From: Haladaptatus litoreus | Lineage (GTDB): Archaea > Halobacteriota > Halobacteria > Halobacteriales > Haladaptataceae | Direction of reading: 5' to 3' | Length of the DNA: 64,000 nucleotides | NCBI RefSeq assembly: GCF_900156425.1 | Contig: NZ_FTNO01000001.1 | Location: 434,001 to 498,000, forward strand | Shown here: positions 17,598 to 25,670 of the stretch, one piece after another | Layout of the letters: each line of letters opens with the position of its first letter | Position numbering within the stretch: position 1 is the stretch's first letter | Made by a program: the position numbers and the translations under genes | Notes under the pieces: model-generated | Seen by the model: the letters and a program-made list of their open reading frames with translations, nothing else | The model's database searches: none | Told to the model about the DNA's origin: nothing

Positions 17598-17945
17598 ATG
17601 ACGTTCACACCCGGAGAACAGCTTTCCGCCGAAGAGGTGGAAGAACGGGTCGATTCGACGCTCGAAAACGAGGAGGTCGTCCTGTTCATGAAGGGAACGC
17701 GGATGATGCCGCAATGTGGCTTCTCACAGCGCGCGCTCGAACTCATCGGAAAACACCGTGGCGACGAGTTCGAGACGGTAGACGTGCTCGACAACTTAGA
17801 CGCCTACCGCGAAGAACTGTCCGAACACAGCGGCTGGGAGACGATTCCACAGACGTTCGTCGATGGCGAGTTCATCGGCGGCAGCGACATCCTCGCAGAG
17901 ATGGAAGAACGAGGCGAACTCGGCGAAACGCTTCGAACCAACTAA
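17598..17945 (+). CDS. Monothiol (CGFS-type) glutaredoxin
   Basis: A 115-residue glutaredoxin of the Grx4/Grx5 class with the monothiol site CGFS at 40-43 (MMPQCGFSQRAL) and the glutathione/Fe-S region WETIPQTFVDGEFIGGSDI. Such proteins ligate and transfer [2Fe-2S] clusters rather than act as strong disulfide reductants. Because haloarchaea lack conventional glutathione, an alternative thiol such as gamma-glutamylcysteine may take part (inference). ATG 17598 gives the compact domain; nine upstream in-frame codons are unlikely. Confidence 0.92.
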   Translation: MTFTPGEQLSAEEVEERVDSTLENEEVVLFMKGTRMMPQCGFSQRALELIGKHRGDEFETVDVLDNLDAYREELSEHSGWETIPQTFVDGEFIGGSDILAEMEERGELGETLRTN

Positions 17946-18050
17946 CGTCATTTCGATGGTTGCATACGCAACCGAAAGGGTAGCCCCTATAAGTTCGGGG
18001 CACGTAGTGACAAACGTACAGCCGACGGGAGACGGAACTCACGACTACAA

Positions 18051-18629
18051 ATGAGCCAGGTATACCGACTACATTCGACGCTCGAACTGCCGCTTGAAAC
18101 CGTCTACGACCACTTTGAAAGCGAACCCCCACTACCGGATGGAATCGACAGCGTCGATATCACCCGCCGGAACAACACGCTTATCATCAGTGCTGTCTCG
18201 ACGGACGAATCCATCAGCAAATACACGCCGACGGCGCAACTGAAAGCCAGCGTCTCGGAAACACGGGTCTTCACCGAAGAGGAGGAGGCACGACGCAACG
18301 CGCCGCGGTGGGGTACGGACGCAGAAGACGAAGAGGAAGAAGAGCCAACGGGCGAACTCATCGAGATGGCCGCGTTCAAAGGCGACCGGGAAACCGTGCT
18401 TCAGAACAGCGCGGTTCAGTATCCGATGTTCCAGGTGCTATGCACCCTCGCCCGACAGGCCGAAAAGGGAACGCTCACCGCGATTTCGGAAGTCGATGGT
18501 GATTTGGAAGCGACCCGCATCGTGGACGGCGACGACCGACCGGCCTCCATCGAAGTGGTGGAAGGCCCAAGCAACGAAAGCTCGTCGTCCAGCGGCGTGA
18601 ACTGGCGCGACAACAAGTTCATCTCGTAA
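18051..18629 (+). CDS. Haloarchaeal conserved hypothetical protein
   Basis: A soluble, strongly acidic 192-residue protein. The N-terminal about 75 residues (YRLHSTLELPLETVYDHFES) look like an alpha/beta domain. An acidic run (DAEDEEEEEP) near residue 87 links to a helical C-terminal part ending in a Ser-rich tail and WRDNKFIS. I recognise it only as a recurrent haloarchaeal family without known function. A TATA-like cctataag lies about 65 nt upstream. Confidence 0.75.
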   Translation: MSQVYRLHSTLELPLETVYDHFESEPPLPDGIDSVDITRRNNTLIISAVSTDESISKYTPTAQLKASVSETRVFTEEEEARRNAPRWGTDAEDEEEEEPTGELIEMAAFKGDRETVLQNSAVQYPMFQVLCTLARQAEKGTLTAISEVDGDLEATRIVDGDDRPASIEVVEGPSNESSSSSGVNWRDNKFIS

Positions 18630-18791
18630 TCGCGCGGTTCTGGGTTCGTATTCGGTCGAAAGCGGTGAGCGGTAGTGCTATCGTTTTCTCTTTTGTATTA
18701 AAATTCGAATCCAATCTTTTACTAACCTAAATGGTTCTTCATGCGGAGCCGAAAAGCACTTTAGACAGGTAATTATATCTAATTACGAGTC

Positions 18792-19763
18792 ATGGCAGAC
18801 GAGTTTCCAGACTATCTCGACGTAGACTACGGCGATGGTGAAGGCGAAAACCCCGAGGATTACCCCTCGCTCGAACACAAAGTAGAGAAAGCCATCGAGG
18901 TCACGAAGAAAGGTCTCGAAGAGTACGAAAACCCCGCCGTGATGTGGACGGGTGGCAAAGATTCCACGCTCACGCTCTACTTCATCAAAGAAGTGGCGGA
19001 GCGCTACGATTTGGAGGTTCCACCGGCGGTCTTCATCGACCACTTCCAGCACTTCCAAGACATTCACGACTTCGTCGAGCATTGGGCCGACGAATGGGAT
19101 TTGGAAGTCATTTACGCCCGCAACGAGGACGTTGGCGACTACGTTGACGAACACGGCCTCGAACCCGGCGACGACATCGAAATCGGTGAACTCTCCGACC
19201 ACAACCAGCACCACGTTCACGACCTGCTGGAATACGAGGAGGACACCTTCCCGTTCCTGCTCGACACCTACGTCGGCAACCACCTGCTGAAGACCGTTGC
19301 GCTGAACGACGCGCTTGAGCAGTACGACGTTGATGGCGTCATCTCCGGCGTCCGTTGGGACGAACAGGAAGCCCGCGCCGACGAGACGTTCTTCAGCCCG
19401 CGTCACGACCCCGAAATCTACCCACCGCACGACCGCATTCAGCCCATCCTCCACTTCGACGAACCGGCCGTTTGGGACGCCTTCTGGTACTTCGTCGTCC
19501 CGGACACCGTTGAGGCGTACCCCGACGACGGCTACGTCCCGCAAGGATTCGACGACCTGCCGGAGGGCGTTGAGCAGGACGATATCCCCGTCTCGCCGAA
19601 GTACTTCGAAGGGTTCCGCTCGCTCGGCAGCGAAGTCAGCACGCAGAAGAGCGACCAGGAACCAGCATGGTTGCAGGACATGGAGAACACGACCGAGCGT
19701 GCAGGCCGCGCCCAAGACAAAGAAGACCTGATGGAGCGTCTGCGCGACCTCGGCTACATGTAG
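18792..19763 (+). CDS. PAPS reductase/ATP-sulfurylase-like PP-loop protein
   Basis: A 323-residue adenine-nucleotide alpha-hydrolase of the phosphoadenosine-phosphosulfate-reductase family. The PP-loop is TGGKDST at 53-59. Further family features are VFIDHFQHFQDIHDF and SGVRWDEQEARADETFF. The CysH active-site ECGLH-type cysteine motif is missing, so it is closer to the CysD/PAPS-reductase-like haloarchaeal group and may act as an adenylyltransferase or sulfur-transfer enzyme instead of a true reductase. The C terminus (residues 285-323) is charged and helical. A TATA-like aattatatct lies about 20-30 nt before the start. Confidence 0.85.
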   Translation: MADEFPDYLDVDYGDGEGENPEDYPSLEHKVEKAIEVTKKGLEEYENPAVMWTGGKDSTLTLYFIKEVAERYDLEVPPAVFIDHFQHFQDIHDFVEHWADEWDLEVIYARNEDVGDYVDEHGLEPGDDIEIGELSDHNQHHVHDLLEYEEDTFPFLLDTYVGNHLLKTVALNDALEQYDVDGVISGVRWDEQEARADETFFSPRHDPEIYPPHDRIQPILHFDEPAVWDAFWYFVVPDTVEAYPDDGYVPQGFDDLPEGVEQDDIPVSPKYFEGFRSLGSEVSTQKSDQEPAWLQDMENTTERAGRAQDKEDLMERLRDLGYM

Positions 19764-20190
19764 AACCTTTTACGACGGTCGAAAGTCAGCAGTCGCGTGC
19801 CGTAGCGCGCGACCGCTGACCGTCTCCCTGTAAAAGCTTCACCAAAAGCACTCCTCCCTCATTTCGCACTGGAAGAGCTTCGCTCTTCCGTGCTCCATTC
19901 AGTCGTCGGCCCGGAAAATCGGAGATTTTCCGGAGAGTGAGCTAGCCCTCCGGCGGCGGTGGCGGTTGCTGATTTTTGGTGGTTGTGACACTTACTAACC
20001 CTCGGTGATCGTGACGACTGCTGACCTCGTTCCCAGTGAAAATTCTCGAATTTCGGTGGTTGTGTCGATTGCCTATTGCTCCCTCGTTTCACTCGGTCGC
20101 TGGTCAGTGTCCGAACTGTGTCCAATTGTCCCCATGCCAAATTTTCACAAGAAAGAACTATGGGTCAACTCCTGAAACAGACGTGTCACG
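19764..20190. other. 427-bp gene-free repeat region
   Basis: No gene seen. It holds two perfect hairpins and the R4 repeat tail, then short direct repeats of ggtggttgtg (near 19978 and 20057). The final 60 bp before the methyltransferase are AT-richer and probably carry its promoter. Confidence 0.6.
19862..20100. repeat. Intergenic palindromic repeat, copy R4
   Basis: Contains GGAAGAGC-ttc-GCTCTTCC (19871-19889) and CCGGAAAATC-gga-GATTTTCCGG (19911-19933), then gtgagctagcc and a tail ggcggtggcggttgctgattttt. The tail resembles that of R2. Boundaries are approximate. Confidence 0.5.
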
Positions 20191-21042
20191 ATGGCAGACG
20201 ACGACCCACTTGCCAAAATCGACCCGGCAAACTATTACGACGACCTCGGCGAGGGCGAGTGGGAACGCCTCGAAGAATCGTTCAAAAACTCACTGGAGTT
20301 CGAGAACACGACGGACTATCTCGACCAGTATTTGCCCAAGTCGGGCCACATCCTCGACGCTGGCGGGGCCGCCGGGAGGTATTCGATTTGGTTGGCTGAA
20401 CAGGGTTACGACGTAACTTTGCTCGACCTGTCTGCGGAGCAGGTCGCCATCGCCAAAGAGCGCATATCGAAACGCGACCTCGAATCGCAGGTTACGGTTC
20501 AGCAGGGCGACATCCGTGACCTGCCGTTTTCTGCCGACCAGTTCGATGCAACTCTGTGTCTCGGCGGGCCACTCTCGCACGTCGTTGTGGACGACCAACG
20601 GAACAAAGCAGTCTGCGAACTCCATCGCGTGACCACCTCGGATGCCCCTATCTTCGTCTCCGTGATGGGGTTCGTCGCTGTCGTCCAGAACCTCGTAAAG
20701 AGCGCACCGCATTTTGAGACTGGCGTTCGCCAACTTCCGGACCTCGTGGAGACTGCAACGTATTCGGCCGAACTCGCGGAAAAATACGAAGGCGATGACC
20801 CGTCGTTCGTAGAGTGCCACTTCTTCCGCGCCCCGGAACTGCGCGACCTGCTGGAAAATCACGGTTTCGCGCTCGAAATCGTCGCCGGACTCGAAGGCCC
20901 GGCCTCGAACTTCGGAACCGCGCTGGAAGAAATCGATGCAGATGCACAGGAAAACGTCGCCGAAGTCGTTCGAAAACTACGCGAAGACCCGACGATTGCG
21001 GATTTGTCGAACCACATTCTGGCTGTCGGGCGAGTCGAGTAA
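20191..21042 (+). CDS. Class I SAM-dependent methyltransferase
   Basis: A 283-residue Rossmann-fold methyltransferase. Motif I is ILDAGGAAGRYS (54-65), the acidic residue after strand 2 is in VTLLDLSAEQ, and motif II/III is GDIRDLPF followed by FDATLCLGGPLSHV. Histidine and aromatic residues after LCLGGPLSHV are consistent with a small-molecule substrate, but none can be named. It is monocistronic, behind a repeat-filled intergenic region. Confidence 0.85.
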   Translation: MADDDPLAKIDPANYYDDLGEGEWERLEESFKNSLEFENTTDYLDQYLPKSGHILDAGGAAGRYSIWLAEQGYDVTLLDLSAEQVAIAKERISKRDLESQVTVQQGDIRDLPFSADQFDATLCLGGPLSHVVVDDQRNKAVCELHRVTTSDAPIFVSVMGFVAVVQNLVKSAPHFETGVRQLPDLVETATYSAELAEKYEGDDPSFVECHFFRAPELRDLLENHGFALEIVAGLEGPASNFGTALEEIDADAQENVAEVVRKLREDPTIADLSNHILAVGRVE

Positions 21043-21059
21043 AGCCGAGCCGTTTTGTT

Positions 21060-21251
21060 CTATCTCGTCGCGCGATACTCGCCGTGTTTGATGCCGAGGA
21101 AGAGCGCTATCAGGCCGAAAACCAGCATCGAAGGGGCCACCATCATCAGTACTGTCCCCATCGCCATGACATCCATCCCGATGAGGCCCGCCGTACCGAC
21201 GGCGACGATTGCTAGCAGTGCTCCGGCGGTCACGGGTAAATTGAACTCCAT
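21060..21251 (-). CDS. Small two-helix membrane protein
   Basis: A 63-residue protein with two hydrophobic helices (GALLAIVAVGTAGLIGM and GTVLMMVAPSMLVFGLIALFL) and a short basic C-terminal tail (KHGEYRATR). Length and layout resemble small haloarchaeal membrane proteins with no known role. It follows the larger membrane protein gene on the same strand after 31 bp and may be cotranscribed. Confidence 0.7.
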   Translation of the reverse strand: MEFNLPVTAGALLAIVAVGTAGLIGMDVMAMGTVLMMVAPSMLVFGLIALFLGIKHGEYRATR

Positions 21252-21282
21252 ATCGGACAGTTAGCCGAACAAAGGAAAAGCG

Positions 21283-22026
21283 TTACTCCGATTTTGGCCG
21301 CATGAGATTCGCCAGCGTAACCAAGAATCCCATACACCAACCCAACGGTACCGCGATGCCGAACCACATACCGACGTAGGCGAACCCTTCGAGGTCGAAG
21401 CGCGCGCGGAGAATCTCGTTGATTCCGCGGTAATCGAGGACGTTGTCCAGCAACCACACCGCCAGCGTCTCGCTGTTCGGGAAGATGACCTCCGAGAGCG
21501 TCGGCGAGTACAGCGCGGCGACCACAGGCGGCAGGAACAGCGCCGTCATGCCGAACGGATAGGCGAACAGAACGGTTGTAATCCGACCACCGTATCGACT
21601 GGAGAGGTACGCGAGCACTGCGGCAACTGTCGCGACGCCTCCCGCGGCGGTGACAGCGTAGAATCCTTCAGTGGAAAAGCGCACTCTGGCCAGTGCCGCC
21701 AGTCCGCCCCAGATGAGCACCGAGAGCAGGACGACGCCCAGTACGCCGAGACTCGCCGCGGTTCGGTCGATGCGACTCGTGTAGTAGCGCGTCGCAAAGC
21801 CGAACAGGACGAACGGGTACAGGAGAGCAACGACGAGCGTACCGACCACGCCCCATATCCGATAGGCTACTTTCCCCGCCGTACTCTGTGGCGTCCACTG
21901 CCCGAGCACCGAGTGGGACTGCTGTCGCTGTCGTGGAAAGAACAGTGACATCCATCCGGTGTGTAACTGGTGTAAGTCGTACCGTATCGCATCGAGAAGT
22001 CCTCCCTGACTCGTCCCGCGTGACAT
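21283..22026 (-). CDS. Multi-pass membrane protein, Yip1-like in layout (uncharacterised)
   Basis: A 247-residue integral membrane protein with a cytoplasm-type N-terminal 55 residues and about five or six transmembrane helices (VVGTLVVALLYPFVLFGFA, LGVLGVVLLSVLIWGGLAAL, AVTAAGGVATVAAVLAYL, FGMTALFLPPVVAALY, GMWFGIAVPLGWCMGFLVTLA). No transport signature or catalytic motif was seen. It is 75 bp downstream of mutL on the same strand. Confidence 0.72.
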   Translation of the reverse strand: MSRGTSQGGLLDAIRYDLHQLHTGWMSLFFPRQRQQSHSVLGQWTPQSTAGKVAYRIWGVVGTLVVALLYPFVLFGFATRYYTSRIDRTAASLGVLGVVLLSVLIWGGLAALARVRFSTEGFYAVTAAGGVATVAAVLAYLSSRYGGRITTVLFAYPFGMTALFLPPVVAALYSPTLSEVIFPNSETLAVWLLDNVLDYRGINEILRARFDLEGFAYVGMWFGIAVPLGWCMGFLVTLANLMRPKSE

Positions 22027-22100
22027 ACCGGAATTTGATTCGGCCAGCCGATATGAGGTTCTCCTTACCGGTCGGGGAAACGGTCGGAAATCGGACTAAA

Positions 22101-24290
22101 CTACTCCGCCCGCCGCCCGGCGTGGCCCGGATAGTCGCGCTCGAACCGATTTTCGATTTCCGCCTCGCCAAGTTCGATGACGACCGGCCGCCCGTGCGGA
22201 CAGGCGTAGGGATTGTCACAGTCGTCCAGCGCGGACAGCAGACTCACCACGTCACCTTCGTGCAGCGACGTATTGCCGGTAATCGAGGGATAGCACGCCA
22301 AATCGGAGATGAGCGCGTCGGCGACCGCCGCCGCGGAATTTCGGTCGTGTTCGTCCGAGTCGGCCGAGACGAACTCGGAGAGCACGTCCCGAAGGAGTTC
22401 CGGAGACAGCGTCTCGCTGAGAACCGCGGGAACCGTCGTCACTTCGACCGTTCGCTCCCCCGTGAGCGCCGCGTGGAACCCCAACCGTGCCAGCGCCTCG
22501 TCGTACTCACTGAACAGTGCGGCCTCCGCCGCCGTCAATTCGAGTTCGACCGGCGAGGCGAGCACCTGCGTCGTCGTGTCGCCTGCAAACTTCTCGCGCA
22601 GTCGTTCGTAGTTCACGCGCTCGTCGGCGGCGTGCTGGTCGATGAGCACCAGTCCGTCCGGCGTTTCGGCGACGACGTAGGTGTCGTGCAGTTGCCCGAG
22701 GACGCGCATCCGTGGCAGTCGGTCGAACTCCCGTTCCGCCGGTTTGGACGTGTCGGGCGCATCGGTCAGCGTCTCTGTTTCGGTCGTCGCGCGGAACTTT
22801 CGTTCCGGGTTTCGATTCATCTGTTCCGCGGTGTTTCGATTCGACTTGCTCTGCGATGGTTCGTCTCGTGATTCGTTTCGTGATTTTCGGGGTTCGTCGT
22901 CAGTTGCCGACGAGTTTGCATCCGTGTCGGTTCTGTTGGCATCCACGACCGGTTCGTCAGTGTTCGTATCGGATGCGTTCGCGTCCGCGGTTTCGTTCTC
23001 CGCAGTCGTCTTCCGACCATTTGCAGTATTTGCAGTTGCAGAATCGCGTTCGCGCGATTCTGCAACCGTCCTGCTGGTTGATGACGGCTCCGCGTTCACG
23101 GATTTCGATTCGTCGGTCGATTTGTCCACGGCCGCCGCAAAATCGCGTTCGTCCGTGGTCGCTCCCAGTTCCGACTGCACCTCGGGTGTCACGTCGGTTT
23201 CGTCGGGCGCGGAACGTCCACGGGGTGCGGCCGACCGAATCAGTCCGTCGTCGAGAAGCGCGTTTTCTATCGAATCGCGTACGGCCTTCCGAACCGTCCC
23301 CTCGTCGCCGAACCGAACTTCCATCTTTCGCGGGTGGACGTTCACGTCCACGGAATCGCCCGGCACGGAGAGGAAGAGGACGGCGAACGGATAGCGGTCG
23401 GGTGCGAGTTGGTTTCCGTAGGCGTCGAGGACGGCCTCCCGAACGACCGACGAGCGAACGTAGCGCCCGTTGACGTAGGTTGCGACGTACTCTCGCGTGC
23501 TCCGGGTGGTTTCGGGGTGGCTGACGTAGCCCGAAACGGCGAGTTCGGTACGCTCCGCGTCTTCCGTGTCCCGTTCGTCGTCCCCCTCGCTGCGCTCGTC
23601 TCCAACGGCAATCATCGCGGTGGCGACTTCCCGACCGTAGACGGACAAAATTGCGGATTGGAGGTCGCCCTGCCCTGTTGTCGAAAACACCTCGCGCCCG
23701 TCGTGTTCCAGCGAGAACGCCACGTCGGGATTCGCCAACGCGTACTGCGTGACGACTCGATTGACGTGCGAGAACTCGGTCGAGTCGGTTTTCAGGTACT
23801 TCTCCCGCGCCGGAGTGTTGAAAAACAGGTCGGTGACCTCCACCGTCGTCCCTGCCGGTCGTCCGGCGGGCTTGATTTCCTCTACGTCGCCTCCCACGAG
23901 TCGGAGTTCCGTCCCCGCCTCGCCGCCCCTCGCTTTCGTTCTGATTGTGAGTCGGGCCACCGCGCCGATGGTGTAGAGGGCTTCCCCACGGAAGCCGAGG
24001 GTGGCGACTCCGGATTCCAAATCGTCTATATCTCGAATCTTGCTCGTCGTGTGTTCCTCGACGGCGAGTTGTACGTCGTCCTCGCTCATGCCGATGCCGT
24101 CGTCCTCGATGACGATTTTCTCGGTTCCGCCGCCGTCGATTCGCACCGAAATCCGTCCGGCGTCTGCGTCGAGGCTGTTTTCGACCAGTTCCTTCACCAC
24201 GGAGGCGGGTCGCTCTACGACCTCTCCCGCCGCGATTCGCTGAACCGTTTTTTCATCCAGCGCTCGAATCGTTAGCTCCCCGTCGCTCAT
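22101..24290 (-). CDS. mutL: DNA mismatch repair protein MutL (endonuclease type)
   Basis: Couples mismatch recognition by MutS to strand incision. The 729 residues contain an N-terminal GHKL ATPase (AAGEVVERPASVVKELVENS, DDGIGM, TLGFRGEAL) to about residue 330. A long Asn/Thr/Asp/Glu-rich disordered linker (about 340-530) follows, then the C-terminal dimerisation domain. That domain has the endonuclease motif DQHA-x2-E-x4-E (DQHAADERVNYE) and the late CPHGRP motif, so this MutL should nick DNA itself, as expected where MutH is absent. The linker region encodes a 14-bp perfect mRNA hairpin (23035-23066). MutS is in the same window, 32 kb away. Confidence 0.96.
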   Translation of the reverse strand: MSDGELTIRALDEKTVQRIAAGEVVERPASVVKELVENSLDADAGRISVRIDGGGTEKIVIEDDGIGMSEDDVQLAVEEHTTSKIRDIDDLESGVATLGFRGEALYTIGAVARLTIRTKARGGEAGTELRLVGGDVEEIKPAGRPAGTTVEVTDLFFNTPAREKYLKTDSTEFSHVNRVVTQYALANPDVAFSLEHDGREVFSTTGQGDLQSAILSVYGREVATAMIAVGDERSEGDDERDTEDAERTELAVSGYVSHPETTRSTREYVATYVNGRYVRSSVVREAVLDAYGNQLAPDRYPFAVLFLSVPGDSVDVNVHPRKMEVRFGDEGTVRKAVRDSIENALLDDGLIRSAAPRGRSAPDETDVTPEVQSELGATTDERDFAAAVDKSTDESKSVNAEPSSTSRTVAESRERDSATANTANGRKTTAENETADANASDTNTDEPVVDANRTDTDANSSATDDEPRKSRNESRDEPSQSKSNRNTAEQMNRNPERKFRATTETETLTDAPDTSKPAEREFDRLPRMRVLGQLHDTYVVAETPDGLVLIDQHAADERVNYERLREKFAGDTTTQVLASPVELELTAAEAALFSEYDEALARLGFHAALTGERTVEVTTVPAVLSETLSPELLRDVLSEFVSADSDEHDRNSAAAVADALISDLACYPSITGNTSLHEGDVVSLLSALDDCDNPYACPHGRPVVIELGEAEIENRFERDYPGHAGRRAE
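23035..23066. repeat. 14-bp perfect inverted repeat inside mutL
   Basis: GTTGCAGAATCGCG and its exact complement CGCGATTCTGCAAC are separated by ttcg. It lies in the part of mutL coding for the unstructured linker (around VAESRERDSATA), where amino-acid constraint is weak. In mRNA it would form a 14-bp stem with a 4-nt loop. Confidence 0.85.
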
Positions 24291-24526
24291 TTTTGATACC
24301 GTTCCGTTCAGGCGTCTTCAAGCTTGAGATGTTTGACTGCACGTGTCGCAGTTCGAAGTCAAATCTGAATACTGGTAGATGCGGTTTGCGCGGAGTTGGG
24401 GACCACTGTCACCGGTTTTACAACTAAATTTTAATACGGTTGAAAAGTGTATCCAAACCATTAAAATTCAAAATAATGATACAAGTCGTAACGCTTACTC
24501 AGGTTCGCAGCGTGTTACTGACCGAC

Positions 24527-24814
24527 ATGCAGACGTTCACCGAAACGTTAGAAATCGTTACATTAGGCAACCACGTTCGCATCGAACTCGTGGACGGAAC
24601 CGCCTACGAAGGGCCTGCGAGTCCAATCGATTACATGCCCGACGACCGCTTCCGACTCGAAATCGAACCACGACACGAGGGAATCCGGCGGTGCGAGGTC
24701 AGTTCGGAATGCGTCGATGGGAAGTGGGAGACGCCCGAGGTTCGCCACTATAGCCTCGGCGACGACGACTGGGTGGTCGCGGGGGAAGCCGACGGTATCG
24801 AAATTACGCGGTAG
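24527..24814 (+). CDS. Haloarchaeal conserved hypothetical protein
   Basis: A 95-residue acidic protein beginning MQTFTETLEIVTLGNHVRIEL. The layout is mainly beta, with an SH3-like or small-barrel look (HVRIELVDGTAYEGPASPIDYMPDDRFRLEIE...DDWVVAGEADGIEI). No family recognised with certainty. The start is ambiguous: in-frame ATGs at 24476 and 24440 exist, and a TATA-like aattttaatac lies near 24427-24437. Confidence 0.65.
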   Translation: MQTFTETLEIVTLGNHVRIELVDGTAYEGPASPIDYMPDDRFRLEIEPRHEGIRRCEVSSECVDGKWETPEVRHYSLGDDDWVVAGEADGIEITR

Positions 24815-24854
24815 CGCTCGTCATCACGCTGGCTTCCCACAAAATCCGATTCGG

Positions 24855-24998
24855 TTACGGCTCGACCGGATAGGTCACGCAGGAGCGAATCCACGCATCC
24901 GCGTTGTCGGGGTCGTACAGCATGACGACGCGGCCTGCGCCGTCGGTGTATTCGGTCTGTTGTACGTCTGCTGGTTGGTTCTCTTGCTCAGTAGACAT
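24855..24998 (-). CDS. 47-residue haloarchaeal small protein (DUF7331-like)
   Basis: Frame from ATG 24998 to TAA 24855-24857 encodes MSTEQENQPADVQQTEYTDG followed by a core AGRVVMLYDPDNADAWIRSCVTYPVEP. The pattern of a one-domain short protein with (V/I)(V/M)(I/L)YD followed by (D/N)DAWI(R/Q)S is what I recall for the small haloarchaeal family DUF7331. Function unknown. It heads toward a second small-protein operon on the same strand. Confidence 0.65.
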   Translation of the reverse strand: MSTEQENQPADVQQTEYTDGAGRVVMLYDPDNADAWIRSCVTYPVEP

Positions 24999-25041
24999 TT
25001 AGGTTGAATGCTCGTGGGGTTCTGTGGTGGGACTGCGGTAG

Positions 25042-25311
25042 TTACTCGACATTCGTCTCTTGTCTGCTCTCGGATTGCCGTCTTTCAGATTGCTGTTGTT
25101 CGTCCGATTGCTGTCGGTTCCAGGCGTCTTGACACGCCTCGTCGCAGAACGAGTGGAGGACGACCGATCCGTTTTCGGTGGTTTCCGTGACGATAGGAAA
25201 CCAGTCCGTGGTCTCGATGGGTGACCCGCAGTGAGAACAGACCGGCGTTCCCATCGGGGACGCGGCAGTGGTGCTGTCTTCTGATTCTCTGTCGTCCGTA
25301 TCCTCGTTCAT
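25042..25311 (-). CDS. Small zinc-finger-like protein
   Basis: An 89-residue protein with one treble-clef/TRASH-like zinc site: CSHCGSPIETTDWFPI (CxxC) and HSFCDEACQDAW (CxxxC), flanked by charged, Gln-rich disordered ends. Such small haloarchaeal zinc proteins are often regulators or adaptors, but partner and role are unknown. Its start overlaps the stop of the HalOD1 gene by ATGA, so the two are translationally coupled. Confidence 0.72.
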   Translation of the reverse strand: MNEDTDDRESEDSTTAASPMGTPVCSHCGSPIETTDWFPIVTETTENGSVVLHSFCDEACQDAWNRQQSDEQQQSERRQSESRQETNVE

Positions 25312-25592
25312 GTATCGACTGGCGACAAACGCTTTGCGGCCACAACTCGATTATCGGTGATGGTCACTTCACATCCCGCAATGGTGAAACTAATCTTCGA
25401 TTCGATGTCTCGGTCGGTCGTCGGCGTCGGCTGAAATAGTCGGTCGAGTGCATCTGGGTCGATGGTATCGTACAGCGGAGAATCGAGTTCGAGTGGGTCA
25501 ACGCCGTTTACCTGCGAGATGGCCTGTACGACAGCTTCACTGACGTGGCCGTTCGTAATCGGCGTTGTAACGGTGTTTGCTCGTTCGTTCAT
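25308..25592 (-). CDS. HalOD1 (haloarchaeal output domain) protein
   Basis: A 94-residue single-domain protein with HalOD1 landmarks: SEAVVQAISQVNGVDPLELDS, LYDTIDPDALDRLF and the closing beta strands KISFTIAGCEVTITDNRVV. HalOD1 domains are found as outputs of haloarchaeal signalling proteins. The start MNERANTV at 25592 is preferred; the frame is open to 25628 (12 more residues). It lies just downstream of the giant PAS/GAF regulator on the same strand (about 80 bp), suggesting a signalling group. Confidence 0.82.
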   Translation of the reverse strand: MNERANTVTTPITNGHVSEAVVQAISQVNGVDPLELDSPLYDTIDPDALDRLFQPTPTTDRDIESKISFTIAGCEVTITDNRVVAAKRLSPVDT

Positions 25593-25670
25593 GCGTTCTA
25601 CGACATTGGCCACGTGCAGTATCGGCAAAGCGGTTCCAGCTAGCTATGCAGTAGCATGGAATACCCACGG

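Noticed and set aside
18783-19715. 310-codon minus-strand frame antisense to the PAPS-reductase-like gene
   Set aside because: Valine/Arg-rich shadow without motifs; the plus-strand PP-loop gene is clear.
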